Part shown: positions 1-12,499 of the stretch, in pieces
How positions within the stretch are numbered: position 1 is the stretch's first letter
How the letters are laid out: each line of letters begins with the position of its first letter
Assembly: GCF_030272615.1 (NCBI RefSeq)
Contig: NC_081413.1
Location: 329,618,802 to 329,682,801, forward strand
DNA length: 64,000 bases
Source of the DNA: Cryptomeria japonica
Taxonomy: Eukaryota; Streptophyta; Pinopsida; Cupressales; Cupressaceae
Direction: 5' to 3'
Program-made: the position numbers and the translations under genes
The notes under the pieces: model-generated
Seen by the model: the letters and a program-made list of their open reading frames with translations, nothing else
What the model was told of the DNA's origin: nothing
Databases searched by the model: none

Positions 1-248
1 TCTACAGAGCTTCGTACTGCATCTAAGAGGCTCGATTTTGATGATCCACCACAAGTTTAGGATCATATAGTGTTAGTTGTGGTCATATAATAACCAATAC
101 ATGTAGATATATTCTACATTTTTATTGTATATCAATTTGGACATGGCATTACAAAAATATATTCCATATTTTTGTAATACTTGTATTGACTTGGCAGACA
201 TGCCTTTTTTTGATATATATATAAATGTTGATATTCGATCCAATAAAT

Positions 249-548
249 GTGTACTGAGTTCATTATTGTGTATTCGTTGTATTTTGTGGCTGTCCTTTTA
301 TAAAGTTAATTGATCATTTGCCTATGTAATCAATAATATGAATATAAACAACAAAAATCTATGATATAAAACATTGCAATCGTGGAATATGATTTGATAA
401 AATTTCTAAAATGTCGAATTAACCCTACAAAACTCTTTGTATTCAGTTCATTATTGTGTATTCATTGTATTTGGTGGCTGCCCTTTTATAAATTTAATTG
501 AATATTTGCCTATGTAATCAACAATATGAATATAAACAACAAAAATTG
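249..548. repeat. Two imperfect direct repeats of ~110 bp
   Basis: Two units of about 110 bp, near 249-360 and 439-548, share the words TTCATTATTGTGTATTC, TGCCTATGTAATCAA and ATATGAATATAAACAACAAA in the same order. They are about 190 bp apart and differ by scattered substitutions. The rest of 1-575 is AT-rich, and I see no gene in it. Confidence 0.75.
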
Positions 549-575
549 ATAATATGAATATAAAGAACAATATGT

Positions 576-2480
576 GTGTGGTGCGAGAGCACCCTCACGC
601 TCGCAATGGTCAAATTTTGGTTCTCATGTGAACAAAATAACATCATGAACCCATCTGGGTGGGAAGGTTTATGCTGGGCAAGCTCCTCTCATGCATCCCA
701 AAGCATCAGAATGTTGAGAGTCATACCCTACCGACACGATCTCTCAAGTGCCCCGAGTCCAAAATGTCAAACTTTGACAGACTGTTTCTTCCAATCTAAG
801 ACACATATGATCGATCCGTTTGAACCTGTGGGGTCGCGTGAGGCTCCTCTACAATGGCCTATCTTGGTTTTTGATGAATCAAAGCCATTTTAAATTGGTA
901 GCATTTTTTTGTCTGCTGTAAAAACTGTCAGTTACATGCAATGCAAAGTTGCAAGATAGGCTAAATTGATTTGGTTTGTTGTGTGAATAAACCGACATCA
1001 CGAGTGCATCTGAGTGGGCAAGATTACACTAGGAATTCTCCTCTCATGCATCCTAAAGCATCGAAACATCGAGAGTCATACCCTACCAACGTGATCTCTC
1101 AGGTGCCCTGAGTCCAAAAAATTGTCAAACTTTGACAGATTGTTTCTTCCAATCCATGACACATATGATCAATCCATTTGAACCTATGGGGTCACGTGAG
1201 GCTCCTTTACAATGGTCTATCTCGGTTTTTGAAGACTCAGAGCCATTTTCAATTGGTAGCATTTTTTTGCCTGCTGTAAAAACTGTCAGTTGCATGCAAT
1301 GCAAAGTTGCAAGATAGGCTAGAATTGATTCGGTTCGTCGTATGAAAAAACCAACATCATGAGCATGTCCAAGGAGAAAAGAATGCTCCTCTTGTGCATC
1401 CCAAAACATTGGAATGTCGAGAGTCATACCCTACCGACGCGATCTCTCAAGTTCCCTGAGTCCAAAAAATTGTCAAACTTTGACAAATCGTTTCTTCCAA
1501 TCCAGGATACTCATGATCGATCCATTTGAACCTATGGGGTCGTGTGAGGCTCCTCTACAATGGTCTATCTCATTTTTTGGTGACTTAGAGCCATTTTCAA
1601 TTGGTAATATTTTTTTGCCTGCTGTAAAACTTGTTAGTTACATGCAATGCAGAGTTACAAGATAGGCTAAAATTGATTTGGCTCATCATGTGCACAAACC
1701 AACGTCATGAACATGTTTGGGTGGGCAGGTTTATGCTAGGTATGCACCGGAATGTCGAGAGTCATACCCTATCGGCGTGATCTCTCAAGTGCCCCGAGTC
1801 CAAAAAATTGTCAAAATTTGATGGATTGTTTCTTCCAATCCAGGAAACATATGATCGATCCATTTGAACCTGTGGGGTTGCATGAGGCTCCTTTACAATG
1901 GCCTATCTCAATTTTTGATGACTTGGAGCCATTTTAAATTGGTAGCATTTTTTTGCCTGTTGCAAAAACCATCAGTTGCATGCAATGCAAAGTTGCAAGA
2001 TAAGCTAGAATTGATTCAGTTTGTCGTATGAATAAACCAACGTTATGAGTGCATCTGGGTGAGAAGGTTTACACTAGATATGCTCCTCTTGTGCATCCCA
2101 AAGATGTTGAGAGTCATACCCTACCGGTGCGATCTCTCAAGTGCCTTGAGTCCAAAAATTGTCAAACTTTGACGGATTGTTTCTTCCAATCCAGGACACA
2201 TATGATCGATCTGTTTGAATATGTGGGGTCATATGAGGCTCCTCTACAATGGACTATCTCATTTTTTGATGACTCGGAGCCATTTTCAATTGGTAGCATT
2301 TTTTTGCCTGCTGCAAAAACTATCAGTTGCATGCAATGCAAAGTTGCAAGATAGGCTAGAATTGATTCGGTTCATCGTGTGCACAAACCGACGTCATGAG
2401 CACATCTCAGGTTTATGCTAGGTATGCTCCTCTCATATATCCCAAAGCATCAGAACATCAAAAGTCATACCCTACCAGTG
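576..2480. repeat. Satellite-like tandem array, ~350 bp period, five to six units
   Basis: The anchor GAGAGTCATACCCTA recurs at about 716, 1071, 1419, 1757 and 2109, with a decayed sixth copy near 2461, giving spacings of 338-355 bp. Each unit also carries CAAACTTTGACAGA-like, TTCTTCCAATC, GATCGATCC and TTGCATGCAATGCAAAGTTGC words. Several units show short open frames of 60-105 codons sharing a peptide core (FFQS...DPFEP.GS.EAPLQW). Neighbouring units break the frame at different points, so I read these as by-products of the repeat and not as genes. The first unit starts abruptly near 576, and the last decays into AT-rich DNA after 2480. Confidence 0.9.
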
Positions 2481-2765
2481 CGATGTACAAGTTGCTTGAC
2501 AACTTTTTTGACATTTTTTTGACAATAATGACATTTTTTGCTCAAATTGTATATAGACTCAATCTATGACTCCTATGACCCGATAATGACTCAAATAATT
2601 ATCCATGATTATACAATGATAACAAATACTCAATATTGACCTTATCAATAATGGCCATGATTGACCTTATCACATCACATAAACTCAAAACATAGTCACA
2701 AAATATAGACACAAAAAAAAGTCACAAAACATTGTCACATATTTTTCCAAAATTTGCCTTTAATT

Positions 2766-2998
2766 GTGGTTAAATCAGCTCTTGGGTGTTTGAATATACA
2801 AAAAAATTTCTTACAATTCATCTCATGAACTTTTATACAAAATTTGGCATTACAATATGTGCGATTCAACTCATCGCCATTTTAATATACAAAATTTGGC
2901 ATCTAAATATGTATAAATCAGCTCATTGCCATTTAAATATACAAAATTATGCCCCTAAACATGTAAAAATTAGCTCATGGGCATTTATATATACAAAA
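2766..2998. repeat. 52-bp tandem array, about four units
   Basis: Units contain ATACAAAATT, a variable centre, ATCAGCTCAT and GCCATTTAAAT. The two middle copies are the closest, and the outer ones are more diverged. The array lies just beyond the 3' end of the minus-strand transposase-like pseudogene. The stretch 2480-2765 is AT-rich with runs of TTTTTTGACA and no gene. Confidence 0.75.
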
Positions 2999-3068
2999 AA
3001 CAAATATAGAACAATTCCTCAACGATATATACAAAATTGTCAAAATCATTCTACTCTGAACCGTAGAA

Positions 3069-5957
3069 TCAATCAAGTGAGCCTTCAAGATCAGCTCTAA
3101 CTTGTATTGTGTCAAGTATTGCCTTGTGGTCAGATTCACAAACTCTCCATAAAATATTGTTATGAGGTCTACCACGATACTTCATATTTATTGCAACAAC
3201 AAGGTTAGAGAAATGAAGAATATGTCCGTGTGTTTCAAAGTCCTCGAACAACCAAATATCAGAATTATTGATAGGGTATCTCCTAAGCCATGTTCATGTC
3301 ACAACAACAGACCCTATTGGGTACTCAATACCCTCTTTGTCAATCATTGTGGTTGTCAATTTTCTTTTAGGATCAACACAATGACACAAATTTGTAATCC
3401 AACAACAACTGCATACACATGGCCTGTATTTTATAAAGTGATAATTAATACCAAAAATAAAGTATGTTGTACAACAAAATGAAACAAAAAGAACACTTGC
3501 AAAAAAATTAACTCAAAAAATCACCTGAATCCACTAGGTCGGATACATGGTCAAAATCCACTGATGTCTCCATCTGGCTCAATTGTAGTGCTTTGGTAAT
3601 TTGATATCTATCAATGGGAACCAATAGTCTACAAGACCATTAGTCAACCCACTCTTGTGATTCACATTCTTCCCACAAACAATACATGCATGAAGAGAAA
3701 AAACATACCATCTGTCTCGTATAAATTACTAGTGAACTTGCATTTGAACTCATAAATGAGTGCATGCCACTCGATCCTGCAACTGTACAATAATCTAGAT
3801 AGTTTTCAATGTTAGATTCAGTGATCAACCAAAAATATCTATGAACCATTGACATACCTGGATTACCTGGACCCATTGTAGACTTACACCATCGCACAAT
3901 TGTTTATGCATCTATCAACTCAGCACCACCTTCATACTTCAATTCTTCTCTAGCTAGGGATATTTTTATACATGCTCCTGCACCATCGTGCTCTCCCTTA
4001 CCATGTCCAGCCTCACTGAAATTCCAAAAATGTTGTACACCACTTGTGATATGCATCCTTGTCAACCAATAAAACATCCTTGCATTCTTGAATTGTGCAG
4101 TGCAATTATCTGATCATATTAAGTGTCGGTTGTATTGTATGTTTCTTTCCTTTAAATTATCATAGAAAACTTTAAAGCATCCTTGTACAAACTCTGATGA
4201 ATAAGTATGATCATCACTTATGTATAAGTGATACTCTGTTACAACCTTTATATCTTCCTCTAGGCTATCATATGCATGCATGAATGTTCTATGTACAAAA
4301 ATAGAAACTTGTGTAGAATGATAATACATAGATTGTACTTCATTTTGAGGTTGTAGTGTATAATTTTTAATAAAATCAATGATAGAGACAATGTTGCTAA
4401 GAGGAAATGTGTCCTTACATAACTTGAATTGCTCATCTAACCATCGAGCTCTATGTGTATGCATTATGTACTCATAAACTAGTTTCTCTTGAAACATTTT
4501 CATAAATTCAACTACACATGCATCATTTTTCACTAGCTCACATCTCTTCAAATATTTTCCATCTTTAACTCCATATGTGACTATTTTGTATTTTCCAAAA
4601 GAAACTAGTTTCTTACCAATTTCATGTGTGCTCTCCAAATATACACATCTTGGTAAATATTGCAAACCACCACATATAGCACAAGAACCTTCCAAACAAG
4701 GCATCTTATAATAAATGCAACCATCATGTCTATTACATAGCACACTTGAAATAAATTCTCTTACTGACTTAGGAGGTGCTTGTATATTGCATTCCTGCAA
4801 AACATCATTAGTGTGCAAAGTAGAACAAATATGACAAAAAATATCACAGTGCATGGAAAATTCAATATGCATCCTACAACAACATGCGGTGCGTACATGA
4901 TTAATTTTAATATAAAAAGGTTTTGCCATTTCAAAAAATCTTTGAGAAATTCTTATCTGAGGAAACTTTTCAAGGAATCTTTCATAAAATTTTGTTTGAG
5001 TCGTATCCAAATAGTGTTTAGCATGTGGCTCACGATTTGTAGACCTGATTCGCCTTCTAACAACATCTCTTTGGTTGGGTGAAACTCTTGTGTTGTCATG
5101 CCAAAAATTTTCAATTAATGTTCTTAGTGCATCAACAACAACCTTGTCTTTGCGTGGTAGTCTACCTGAGAATTCCCAAAGAGAATTATTGTTAGGTTCC
5201 TCTATTTTTTCTCGTCTCTGTAATGCTTTACTTAATGTTTTTCTACTAACGTTTAATCACCTACTTGTTTTGCTTATCAAATGATCTTTTTTTATTTTCT
5301 TGCTCATTATGGTTGATGTAATGACACGTCGAGTAGCATTAGAATCTTTAGTACGTGATTTTGAACCAATAGCTTGATATGCATCAAATAGATTTCTCAT
5401 AATAGTTCTTTCGTTGTTACTTTCAGATGATCTTAGGCCTAGAATTTTCATTGTTTCTCTCAAATTCAAATTTTTAATCATTTGAACAATTAATTGACAT
5501 CTTGCATTTTGATTTAAGTTTTCAAAATAGTTTTGCCATATTTTTTAACCATTCTCCTAATAGTTCGTTCATTCATTTTATCGGGCATTGGCTTCAATAT
5601 ATTCTCATCAATGTTAATTAGATAATTTGGTTTCCTACGAATGATTCTAGCAGGTGTTAACATTGGTGCATTATGTACATTCAATTCATCAAATAGAGCA
5701 GGTGGATGTTCATCATTTAATTCATTATTCAATGTGGTATCTTCTTCAATTGCATCAGGTTCATATAGTAAATCAAGTGTCTCTTCTTCAATTACATTAG
5801 GTGCATTATGTTCATTTGGTAAATCAAATTGAGATGTTGAGGATGACATACCTTCTTCTCCCATTGTTCTTATGTCACGTAATTTCTTCATACGCTGCCT
5901 TTGTCTTTCCTTTTCAGCCTCTCATTGTTCCATCGTTCCTCACTTGTTCTTTCCCAT
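3069..5957 (-). pseudogene. Decayed DDE transposase-like gene with one intron
   Basis: Read on the minus strand, one protein can be followed with interruptions. It starts with a basic, charged N-terminus (ATG near 5957). An acidic linker follows, then a helix-turn-helix-like segment (VSRKTLSKAL, about 5230), then FWHDNTRVSPNQRD (about 5110) and a CCCRMHIEF cysteine motif (about 4870). Next come YLYISDD-like and SDNCTAQFK acidic motifs (about 4215 and 4090), and GHGKGEHDGAGA (about 4000). I infer that the spaced Asp residues and the GKG..DGAGA block reflect a DDE-type nuclease fold. I have seen this multi-copy layout in plant and invertebrate repeats but cannot name its superfamily. Breaks: TGA codons near 5940 and 5926, a frameshift near 5518, TGA near 5254, TGA just before SDNC (about 4112), a TAA near 3637, a TGA near 3282 and a frameshift after the intron. 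It is not functional as read. Confidence 0.7.
3424..3524 (-). other. Predicted 101-bp intron in the transposase-like pseudogene
   Basis: On the minus strand the upstream exon ends ATTCAG|GTGATT, and an acceptor AAATACAG|GCC follows 101 bp later. The reading phase is kept across the join for a few codons (GHVYAV) before a frameshift. Coding-like sequence then continues to a stop near 3069. Confidence 0.55.
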
Positions 5958-6456
5958 GGTTGATATCGGTTGTCCTAAATAGAATCATATTATATATATA
6001 TGTAAACAAAAGTTCATAAACAAATAAATAACCATAAATATGCATCTTATCATTATTTTTTGAATTAAAACTATTAAACAATCACAATAATATTGACAAA
6101 ACTAATAAGAACAACAATTCAATCATTTGAAATCATGCAAGAACAAAAAATTCACTTACTTATGTGTATAAAACAGTGATAGAAGTGTAGACACAGTTGC
6201 AATGGGGCCTTCAATGACCTCAAAAACTTATTTTGAGGCTGTTGAGGCTCTTGGGCAAATAAAACTATGTCTAAGTACCCCGTACGCAGTATATTAATAA
6301 CTGTGTGCACACTGTTAGTCCCTAAAATGTTGGCAAGCCCAATGGTATTTTTTTTCACCCTGTATGCGCTCCGACACCTTAAAAATGTTATGGTAGTGCA
6401 ACAAACTAATAGGCTCAGTACCCCGTACGCGCTATTTGTAGTAAAGAAAATGTGAA

Positions 6457-6513
<57 letters not shown>

Positions 6514-6840
6514 TGTACGCGCTTGAGAGGGGGAGAGAGGGAGACAATACAATACATACACACATATGTGTGTATATGTATACTTAATATATTATATAAA
6601 ATATACTATATATATATATATACATATATATAAATATTATATATTATATATAAATTATATATTATATGTATATACACATATTATATGTACAATATCATAT
6701 TATACGCACTCCCAAATTTTAAACAAAAGTAACGTGTACGTGCTATTTATAGTAAAGATAGAGCGTACATGCTTCTTCCACCATAAGTACCCTGTACACG
6801 CTTTTTATACCATAGGTACGTCATATGGGCTTTTGATTGT
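5958..6840. promoter_or_regulatory. Region upstream of the transposase-like gene with repeated GTACGCGCT motifs
   Basis: About eight variants of (C/T)GTACGYGCT occur within ~550 bp, near 6278, 6358, 6424, 6515, 6735, 6763, 6793 and 6820. Two are followed by the same CTATTTRTAGTAAAGA tail. They lie directly 5' of the minus-strand transposase-like reading frame, on both sides of a GA microsatellite and an AT-rich tract (6566-6690). Clustered motifs next to a transposase can be subterminal binding repeats, but no terminal inverted repeat was found, so that role is inference. Confidence 0.5.
6461..6510. repeat. (GA)n microsatellite, ~25 units
   Basis: Uninterrupted GA dinucleotides for about 50 bp, followed by GTACGCGCTTGAGAGG. 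On the minus strand this is a CT tract. Confidence 0.95.
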
Positions 6841-9502
6841 TTAGGCTTGGAAATAGGCCTAGATGACAAAGCTACGGTTTGGAAGTTTGATTTCCTTCCA
6901 TTTCCCTCCTTTTTGACGTGTTTTATTTTATCAACTTGGTTTCTTGACTTTGTCATCATTAGGTTTACACTTCATCAAGTGGGAATTTATAAAATTGCCA
7001 CCATATTTTCATCCATCTTCTGAGATTTCTAACCATATAATTTTTTTAAAATTTGAACAACAATAACATATTATTATTGAATTTCTTTTACCTGTGGCTC
7101 CATAGTTCTTACAGACATACATGTACCATTTTTTTTAATAACTTTTGATATACTTATCCAAATTTAAAAAACTTTATATATTATTGTAGTGCACTTGATT
7201 CTTTACAATTTAAAAAAAAAATGTATTTTTTCGATTTTTTTAGTGCAACTTATGCTTCGCGCACAAACAGGTACCTAATTTTCAGGATGTGCTTGATTGG
7301 AAAAATCATAAAAAACAAATACTCAACAAAAAATTACAAAAAAATACACATCTTCTAGTGCTCACTTTTAGCTATCCTTGTGCCAAAGGATTTGTCAGAA
7401 TAATAAATTTAACTATGAATTTTTTGATGCGCACGTCAAACACTATGTTATGTTTTTCAGAAAAAATCAGGGTCTATTTTTCGTGCGCGAAGGATTTGAC
7501 CCCCTTAGTCTTATCCAATTTTGAAAAAGTTTAGTAGTTTGGAAACTAGATTCAAAGTACTACAATATTTGTTCTTCGATTATCTTCATATCTTGAGTGG
7601 ATGACTTTCAAATTTTGCCTCCAAGTTCAAGTTCACCTGATTTCAAAAAAAAAGTGTCCGCTTATAGCCCCTTTTTGACCACCATCTTTGTGCACTTACC
7701 CTTTAATTAAATGATTAAATGCAAAGATATATATGGAAAATTCTTAAAATGATTTATACAAATGAATGTTTATTTCTTATTCCTTGATGTATATGCATAA
7801 AATGATGAAATGACACTATTGAAATACATTTGATTTTGATGTTTTTTTTAAATTTATTTTTAATGCAATATGATGGTTGTGGATGTAAATGTAAATGTGT
7901 ATGATGATTAGATTGATGAAATATGAATAATGATGATATGGTTAATGAATCTAAATGCATAAATGAAATTAAAAGAACTTAATGAATAAATGATTCTAGA
8001 TGCAAAGATGATAATGATAAATAAATCTAATGGAACTAATAATGATATGATTAATGCAAATGACACTAATGCAATCCTAATGCAATTAATGAATCATGAA
8101 TGATAAATGACATGATGATTATAATAACATGCAAACCTAAATTATTTAAAAGATGAAATGAACCTCAATGATTAAATGCAATCTAACATGATCAATGCAA
8201 ATTGTTTTTGTTTGTCCAAATATACTCAATCTTTATTTCGACTGTTGATCTCGAATGAAATGAGATGAAATTATTATAATGTAACTGACAATGAATTCTT
8301 ATAATGTAGATGATAATGAATTATTCTAAAATGATCTAACTTAAATTATACTATCATTCCTCACATGCTTTCTTGTAACAGTGCTTGATTTCATCATTGA
8401 GCTTTTAAATGTTGTAAGAAAATACAAGCAACTTGACATAATGATTCAAGCTGACCTGAGTGCTTCTTACGTGAATTTTGATATAGCAAGTTAATACAAG
8501 CAAGTTGATATAATGAATCAAGCTGACCTAGGTATTTCTTGCAGAACAGACAAGGATTATCCCTTTTCATGCACGACTCAGAACATCCTCCTTGATCTTT
8601 TGCCGATCATATCCTTAGATGAGTACATACCTTACTAAGAGATAAATTGCAAACAAGAAACAAAGAAAATAACCATGCCCCATCATAGCTCCTCTAGTTA
8701 TGGACATCATTGAGTTGCATCAGGTACATGATCAACACAAATCAAGATATAAACATTGAATCATGTATGTCGTACATATATTCTCATGGTCATTAACTAA
8801 TATAATCACCTTGATGAATGATCATTGATAGTATTTCATTACTTGCTGGTTGAATATTTATATTCTAAGTTTCACGATCCAGTTGTTACAAATGTCTTGA
8901 TCTTTGTTGCCTTGTTGTTTGTCGTCTTTTTCAAAACCCTAGGTGTTTTTGGTTTTTTTAAATTTTTGAATGTTTTTGGATTTTTCGAAGCTTTTAAAGA
9001 TGACCTTAGCAAAAGGATTAAGGATTTTGCCCCCAATGGAAACAAACTTTATGATGGATGATCCAAACCATGGTGGGATACAATGTAGATATGATTGATT
9101 CTGATAAAATCCAAGACAGTGACTACGATAAGTATGTCAAAGATTGATAATTGTTGATAAGCTACATATTTCCTGCTAATGGTTCAAAGCAATGGATGCG
9201 AAAGATGAAATGAATATGCAAGGATAGATTAATGTGATAGGATGGATAGATGGGTTAGAATGGATAGATGGGCAAAGTGATCTCATAGATGGAGAAACCC
9301 ATTTTCAGATAGTGCCTGTTTACCAAGTTTTCACCATCTAAATTTATTGCATTTTTTCCATATTTGATTTTTTAATTGTTTTTCTTGTTTTTTTTTTGGT
9401 ATTTTTCTTTTTATGATTTTTAGGGTTTTTTGCTTCTTTTCTGATTTTTAGGCCTTTTATGCTTTTTCACTGGTTTTTTTTGGGTATTTTTTGCTGATAC
9501 TT
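6841..9502. other. No gene seen; AT-rich, with degenerate ATGA-type repeats
   Basis: Nothing here supports a gene. 7000-7680 is AT-rich with scattered GCGCGAAGGATTTGACC-like words. 7700-8340 is low-complexity, built from words such as AATGATGA, AATGCAAATG and GATAATGAATT. 9210-9290 has short GGATAGATGGG repeats. Short open frames in this stretch are hydrophobic or low-complexity and match no family I know. The left end of the minus-strand Ty3 remnant may lie inside this stretch. Confidence 0.6.
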
Positions 9503-9880
9503 TTAAGCATATAATTTCTTCGGATGCATAATATTGATAGGCTCATCAAATCAATCACCTTCTGGTGTAGATAATCTGTATGCTCTTGAACCATATGTTG
9601 CTACCATGACAAAGGGACCTAACCAGTTTCTCTCAAATTTACCTTTGTTTTCTCGATCTTGCTGATTTCATGGATTTTCTCTTAGGACTATATCTCCAAT
9701 TTGAAAAATACATGGCTTAACTATGTGATTGTAACTTCTTGCCATCCTTTTTTGGTATGCTTTTAAATCATCTGAAGTATTTTGGCGACGTTCTTGAATC
9801 AGCTCAAGTTCTTGAAGTCTAGAAACTCATTGTTCTTCCTCTGAGATAAGACCTTTCAAGGATACTCGTAGAGAAGGGAT
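9503..9880 (-). pseudogene. Ty3 integrase C-terminal tail
   Basis: On the minus strand a peptide with MARSYN, IGDIVLRENP, KFERNWLGPFV, GSRAYRLS and PINIMHPKKLYA can be followed to a TAA at 9503. This matches the usual end of plant Ty3 Pol: GDLVL.., KF..NWLGP.., GAY.L, P.N..HLK..Y. At least two in-frame stops interrupt it. The zinc finger and DDE catalytic core that should precede it are absent. Confidence 0.75.
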
Positions 9881-9980
9881 CATCAGTGTTTTGATTATTA
9901 CTTGTACCTGCATCTAAAATCTTGTGGCAGTTTAGCTCTTGAATTTGCCAACATTAGTATGTACTTTTACTTTTGTTTTT

Positions 9981-10548
9981 CTAATAGTTTGTCATATCTA
10001 CAATCTTGTTCAAGGTCTCTAATGGTGTTATTGAATGCTTCTTCATCAACATCTGTGTACCCAAATGCATGAAATATTGAATCATTGTCTTCCATTTGTT
10101 TTTGTCTTCTGAACTGCTCGGGTTGAGCTCTAGTCCAAACTGGCATGCGATTGATTTGAAACTTCCCATGTTTTGATTTTCTGAATGCAACTCAATAGGT
10201 AATCATTGGTTTAGGAAGATAAGATAAGTTGATTTTACCACCCCTATTAGTGCGTTGTGATAAGGTGTCTTGTTGTTGAAAAGAACGTGCTTGTAAAGTT
10301 TCTTCGTAAAACTTTGTTTCGTAACCATGTAAATAGTGACGAAAACGGTGTAGGAATGTTCTATGTTTCAACCAAATTTTGCGATTGAGGTATAAGAATA
10401 TCCTCTTCTTCAAGATAGCCTTCCAACTTGGTTTTCTTTTCTTAAGGTGACATATAAAAGTCATATAAGAATCTAATGATTTACAAGTTGTTTGATTCCA
10501 AAGTGAGTGCAATCTTGGTTTTGATATAACCTCGAAGATAATGAACAA
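9981..10548 (-). pseudogene. Possible Gag-like remnant of the Ty3 element
   Basis: Two adjacent minus-strand frames (10548-10192 and 10190-9981) encode a basic peptide rich in Lys, Arg and His with a KFYEETLQARSFQQQ segment, then an acidic one (FGYTDVDEEAFN in another frame). Position between the leader and the integrase tail suggests Gag or Gag-Pol remains. I recognise no diagnostic Gag motif or zinc knuckle, so the assignment rests on position. Confidence 0.3.
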
Positions 10549-10789
10549 AGGTTGATATGATCAAGTTTTGTGATAAAGGATTTGATGTATGTTGATAAGA
10601 AACTGATAGTGATGTTGATTTGCACTTGAGATGGTTGAATCAACAACTCGTTAGATGTTTACGCTTATGAAAACCTTTGGAAAATAGCCTATTTGATTGA
10701 TAACCTAATTGTTTGATTAGTTTGAAGATCTATGACAATTGAAGGTGAACCTCCTCGAAAAAGGGTATTTGAAAGTGATGTTGAAATTT

Positions 10790-11100
10790 TGGTTTGATAT
10801 GCAAAAATGATCGCCATTGCAAATGTGATAAAATAAATGTGCTAACCTATTGATCAAAAGTGATGTTCTGTGCAACAAATGTGCTGTTCCGTTGAATGAA
10901 AGTGCTTCTTTGCATCGTAAAAGCGTAATCCTAATGTGCAAAAATGATGTTTTAGTTATAAAAGTGTTGTCTTGTTGAGCAAATGCATGATCTAAAGGTC
11001 AAAAGTGTTGTATTAATGATAAAAAGCGTTGTTTTGCATTACAAAAGTGTTGTTCTGCGCTGTAAAAACGTTGTTCTGCATTGCTAAAGTGTTAGTTTCA
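10790..11100. repeat. 21-bp-period degenerate tandem array (array 1)
   Basis: About a dozen units of 20-22 bp begin AAAAGTG or AAAAGCG, typically AAAAGTGTTGTTCTGCGCTG. Spacing stays close to 21 bp despite strong divergence. Array 2 at 15186-15432 has the same period and start word. Confidence 0.7.
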
Positions 11101-11219
11101 CTGCGTTGAATGAATTTCTTAGTTTTCCAGCAAGTTGTTGGATTTTATTTCAGGATGACGATTTTTCAAATTTTTGACTATTTTGAGAATATTTTGTAGA
11201 CACAGAAGACACAATGTTT

Positions 11220-11760
11220 GGAAAATCAAAATGCACAAGTAAGCACAAGTCCTATGGTAGGTCGAGACAATAATTGTTGAATCTCATATAGGGTTTCCCC
11301 CGAGGCTACACTATTCAAAGAGGATATTTAGGTGCTTGACCCCACTAACTCCACCCTCGGCATTCACTTCTCTGAGGCAGCCAAGCACTAGTTTCCATGA
11401 AAACTCCCCATGGCAAACTTCATATCTCTACTAAGAACCGTATGTGTGTGAGCCGCTTAAGAGGTCCGACCTCCTACAACAATAATTAGAAGGATTTTGA
11501 TAGCTAATACAAAGGGTTTTTAGTAATGGCTTTTGGTTATCTGGCCATACATGCAACACTTTACACTCTGTAAATACGAAAGGTTCCCAACCTATAGAGG
11601 TTGCGCTCCATAGGGTTTATGGGGAAACATAGTGTCAGTATGAACTAATCAACACATGTTGTCCATGACTTTCATCATAGACAAAATTTATTTAGAGTGG
11701 ATCGGAAGGAATCGACATTAGCCCATTTCCACTTGGGTCGTTCCCCTTTCACTGCCCCCC
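11220..11760 (-). repeat. Leader block shared, in opposite orientation, with 25390-25990
   Basis: Reverse-complemented, this stretch matches 25390-25990 in order: GGTCGGACCTC, ACACACATA.GGTTCTTAGTAG, CATGGGGA.TTTTCATGG, CTTGGCTGCC..AGAGAAGTGA, GTCAAGC.CCTAA and GGGGGAAACCC. Both copies lie ~0.9 kb downstream of the PBS of their own element, so this is a conserved non-coding leader segment. Function unknown. Confidence 0.75.
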
Positions 11761-12137
11761 TCAAGGCAGCTTGGGAAGACAGGCCCTCTAAAGGTAAAAT
11801 ATGAAATAAAAGTAGGTCTAGCTTTCTGATCACAGTATCAGTGTGAGAGAATACTCACCTACTACTTTCAAACAAGCATGGTAGACAATGGTTCTTTTAC
11901 CCTTTAGCTTACCTATGTGCAACTACCTTACTGAAAACACATGATGCAAGTTGCATGTTGTTCATTAGCCCCTTAGTTAAACTAGGTGAAACATGTATGA
12001 TTTTTTACTTCCCAAAAAGACTCCTAGTTAAATTAAGTGAGAAAATGCATTAAAGTTGCTGAAAATAAAACCTGCATGCACACACAAGTCAGTAGTTTGC
12101 AAAAATCAATCTTGGACGGTCGAACTTGCAAAGATCT

Positions 12138-12487
12138 TGAAGAATTTGAGAAATACAACTTCAGAGATCCCAAAAACTCTTGCAAATAAAATACCTGTCA
12201 CAAGAGAAGAATGGAAGCAAAAAAGCAATAATGGCTCTGAAGAAAAAAATTATCATTCTGAGAGGGAATTTAATAAAAAAGTAAAATACAATCCTTATAA
12301 AAGGAGATTAGAAACCCTAAAGGTGTGCAACCCTAACAAACCCTAACGAGATAATGTGTATTTAATAATTAGAATAATTATTAAATCCCTACAATGTTGT
12401 TAAATGCCTAAGTTTAGCTTAAGCGTAGAGTATAATAGATTAATAATTAAATAAATTATTATCAGCCACAACATGATAACTCTAACA
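12138..12487 (-). repeat. 3' LTR of the mini-copia
   Basis: 350 bp, in minus orientation. It matches 14811-15116 along its length (for example ACCTGTCACAAGAGAAGAATGG and TTAGCTTAAGCGTAGAGTATA) with substitutions and indels, including extra sequence near 12325-12400. On the minus strand it begins TGTTAGAGTTATCATG. Confidence 0.9.
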
Positions 12488-12499
12488 CCCCCCCTTAAG
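12488..12499 (-). other. Polypurine tract of the mini-copia
   Basis: Plus strand CCCCCCCTTAAG, i.e. CTTAAGGGGGGG on the element's strand, abutting the 3' LTR. This is the usual copia plus-strand primer site. Confidence 0.85.

Noticed and set aside
576-2354. Series of 60-105 codon plus-strand frames sharing a peptide core, as possible small genes
   Set aside because: They follow the ~350 bp repeat, break at different points in each unit, and have no known motif. The shared peptide is explained by the DNA repeat.
8825-9061. 78-codon hydrophobic frame as a small membrane protein
   Set aside because: Phe/Val-rich runs come from T-rich DNA. No family, no flanking gene signals.
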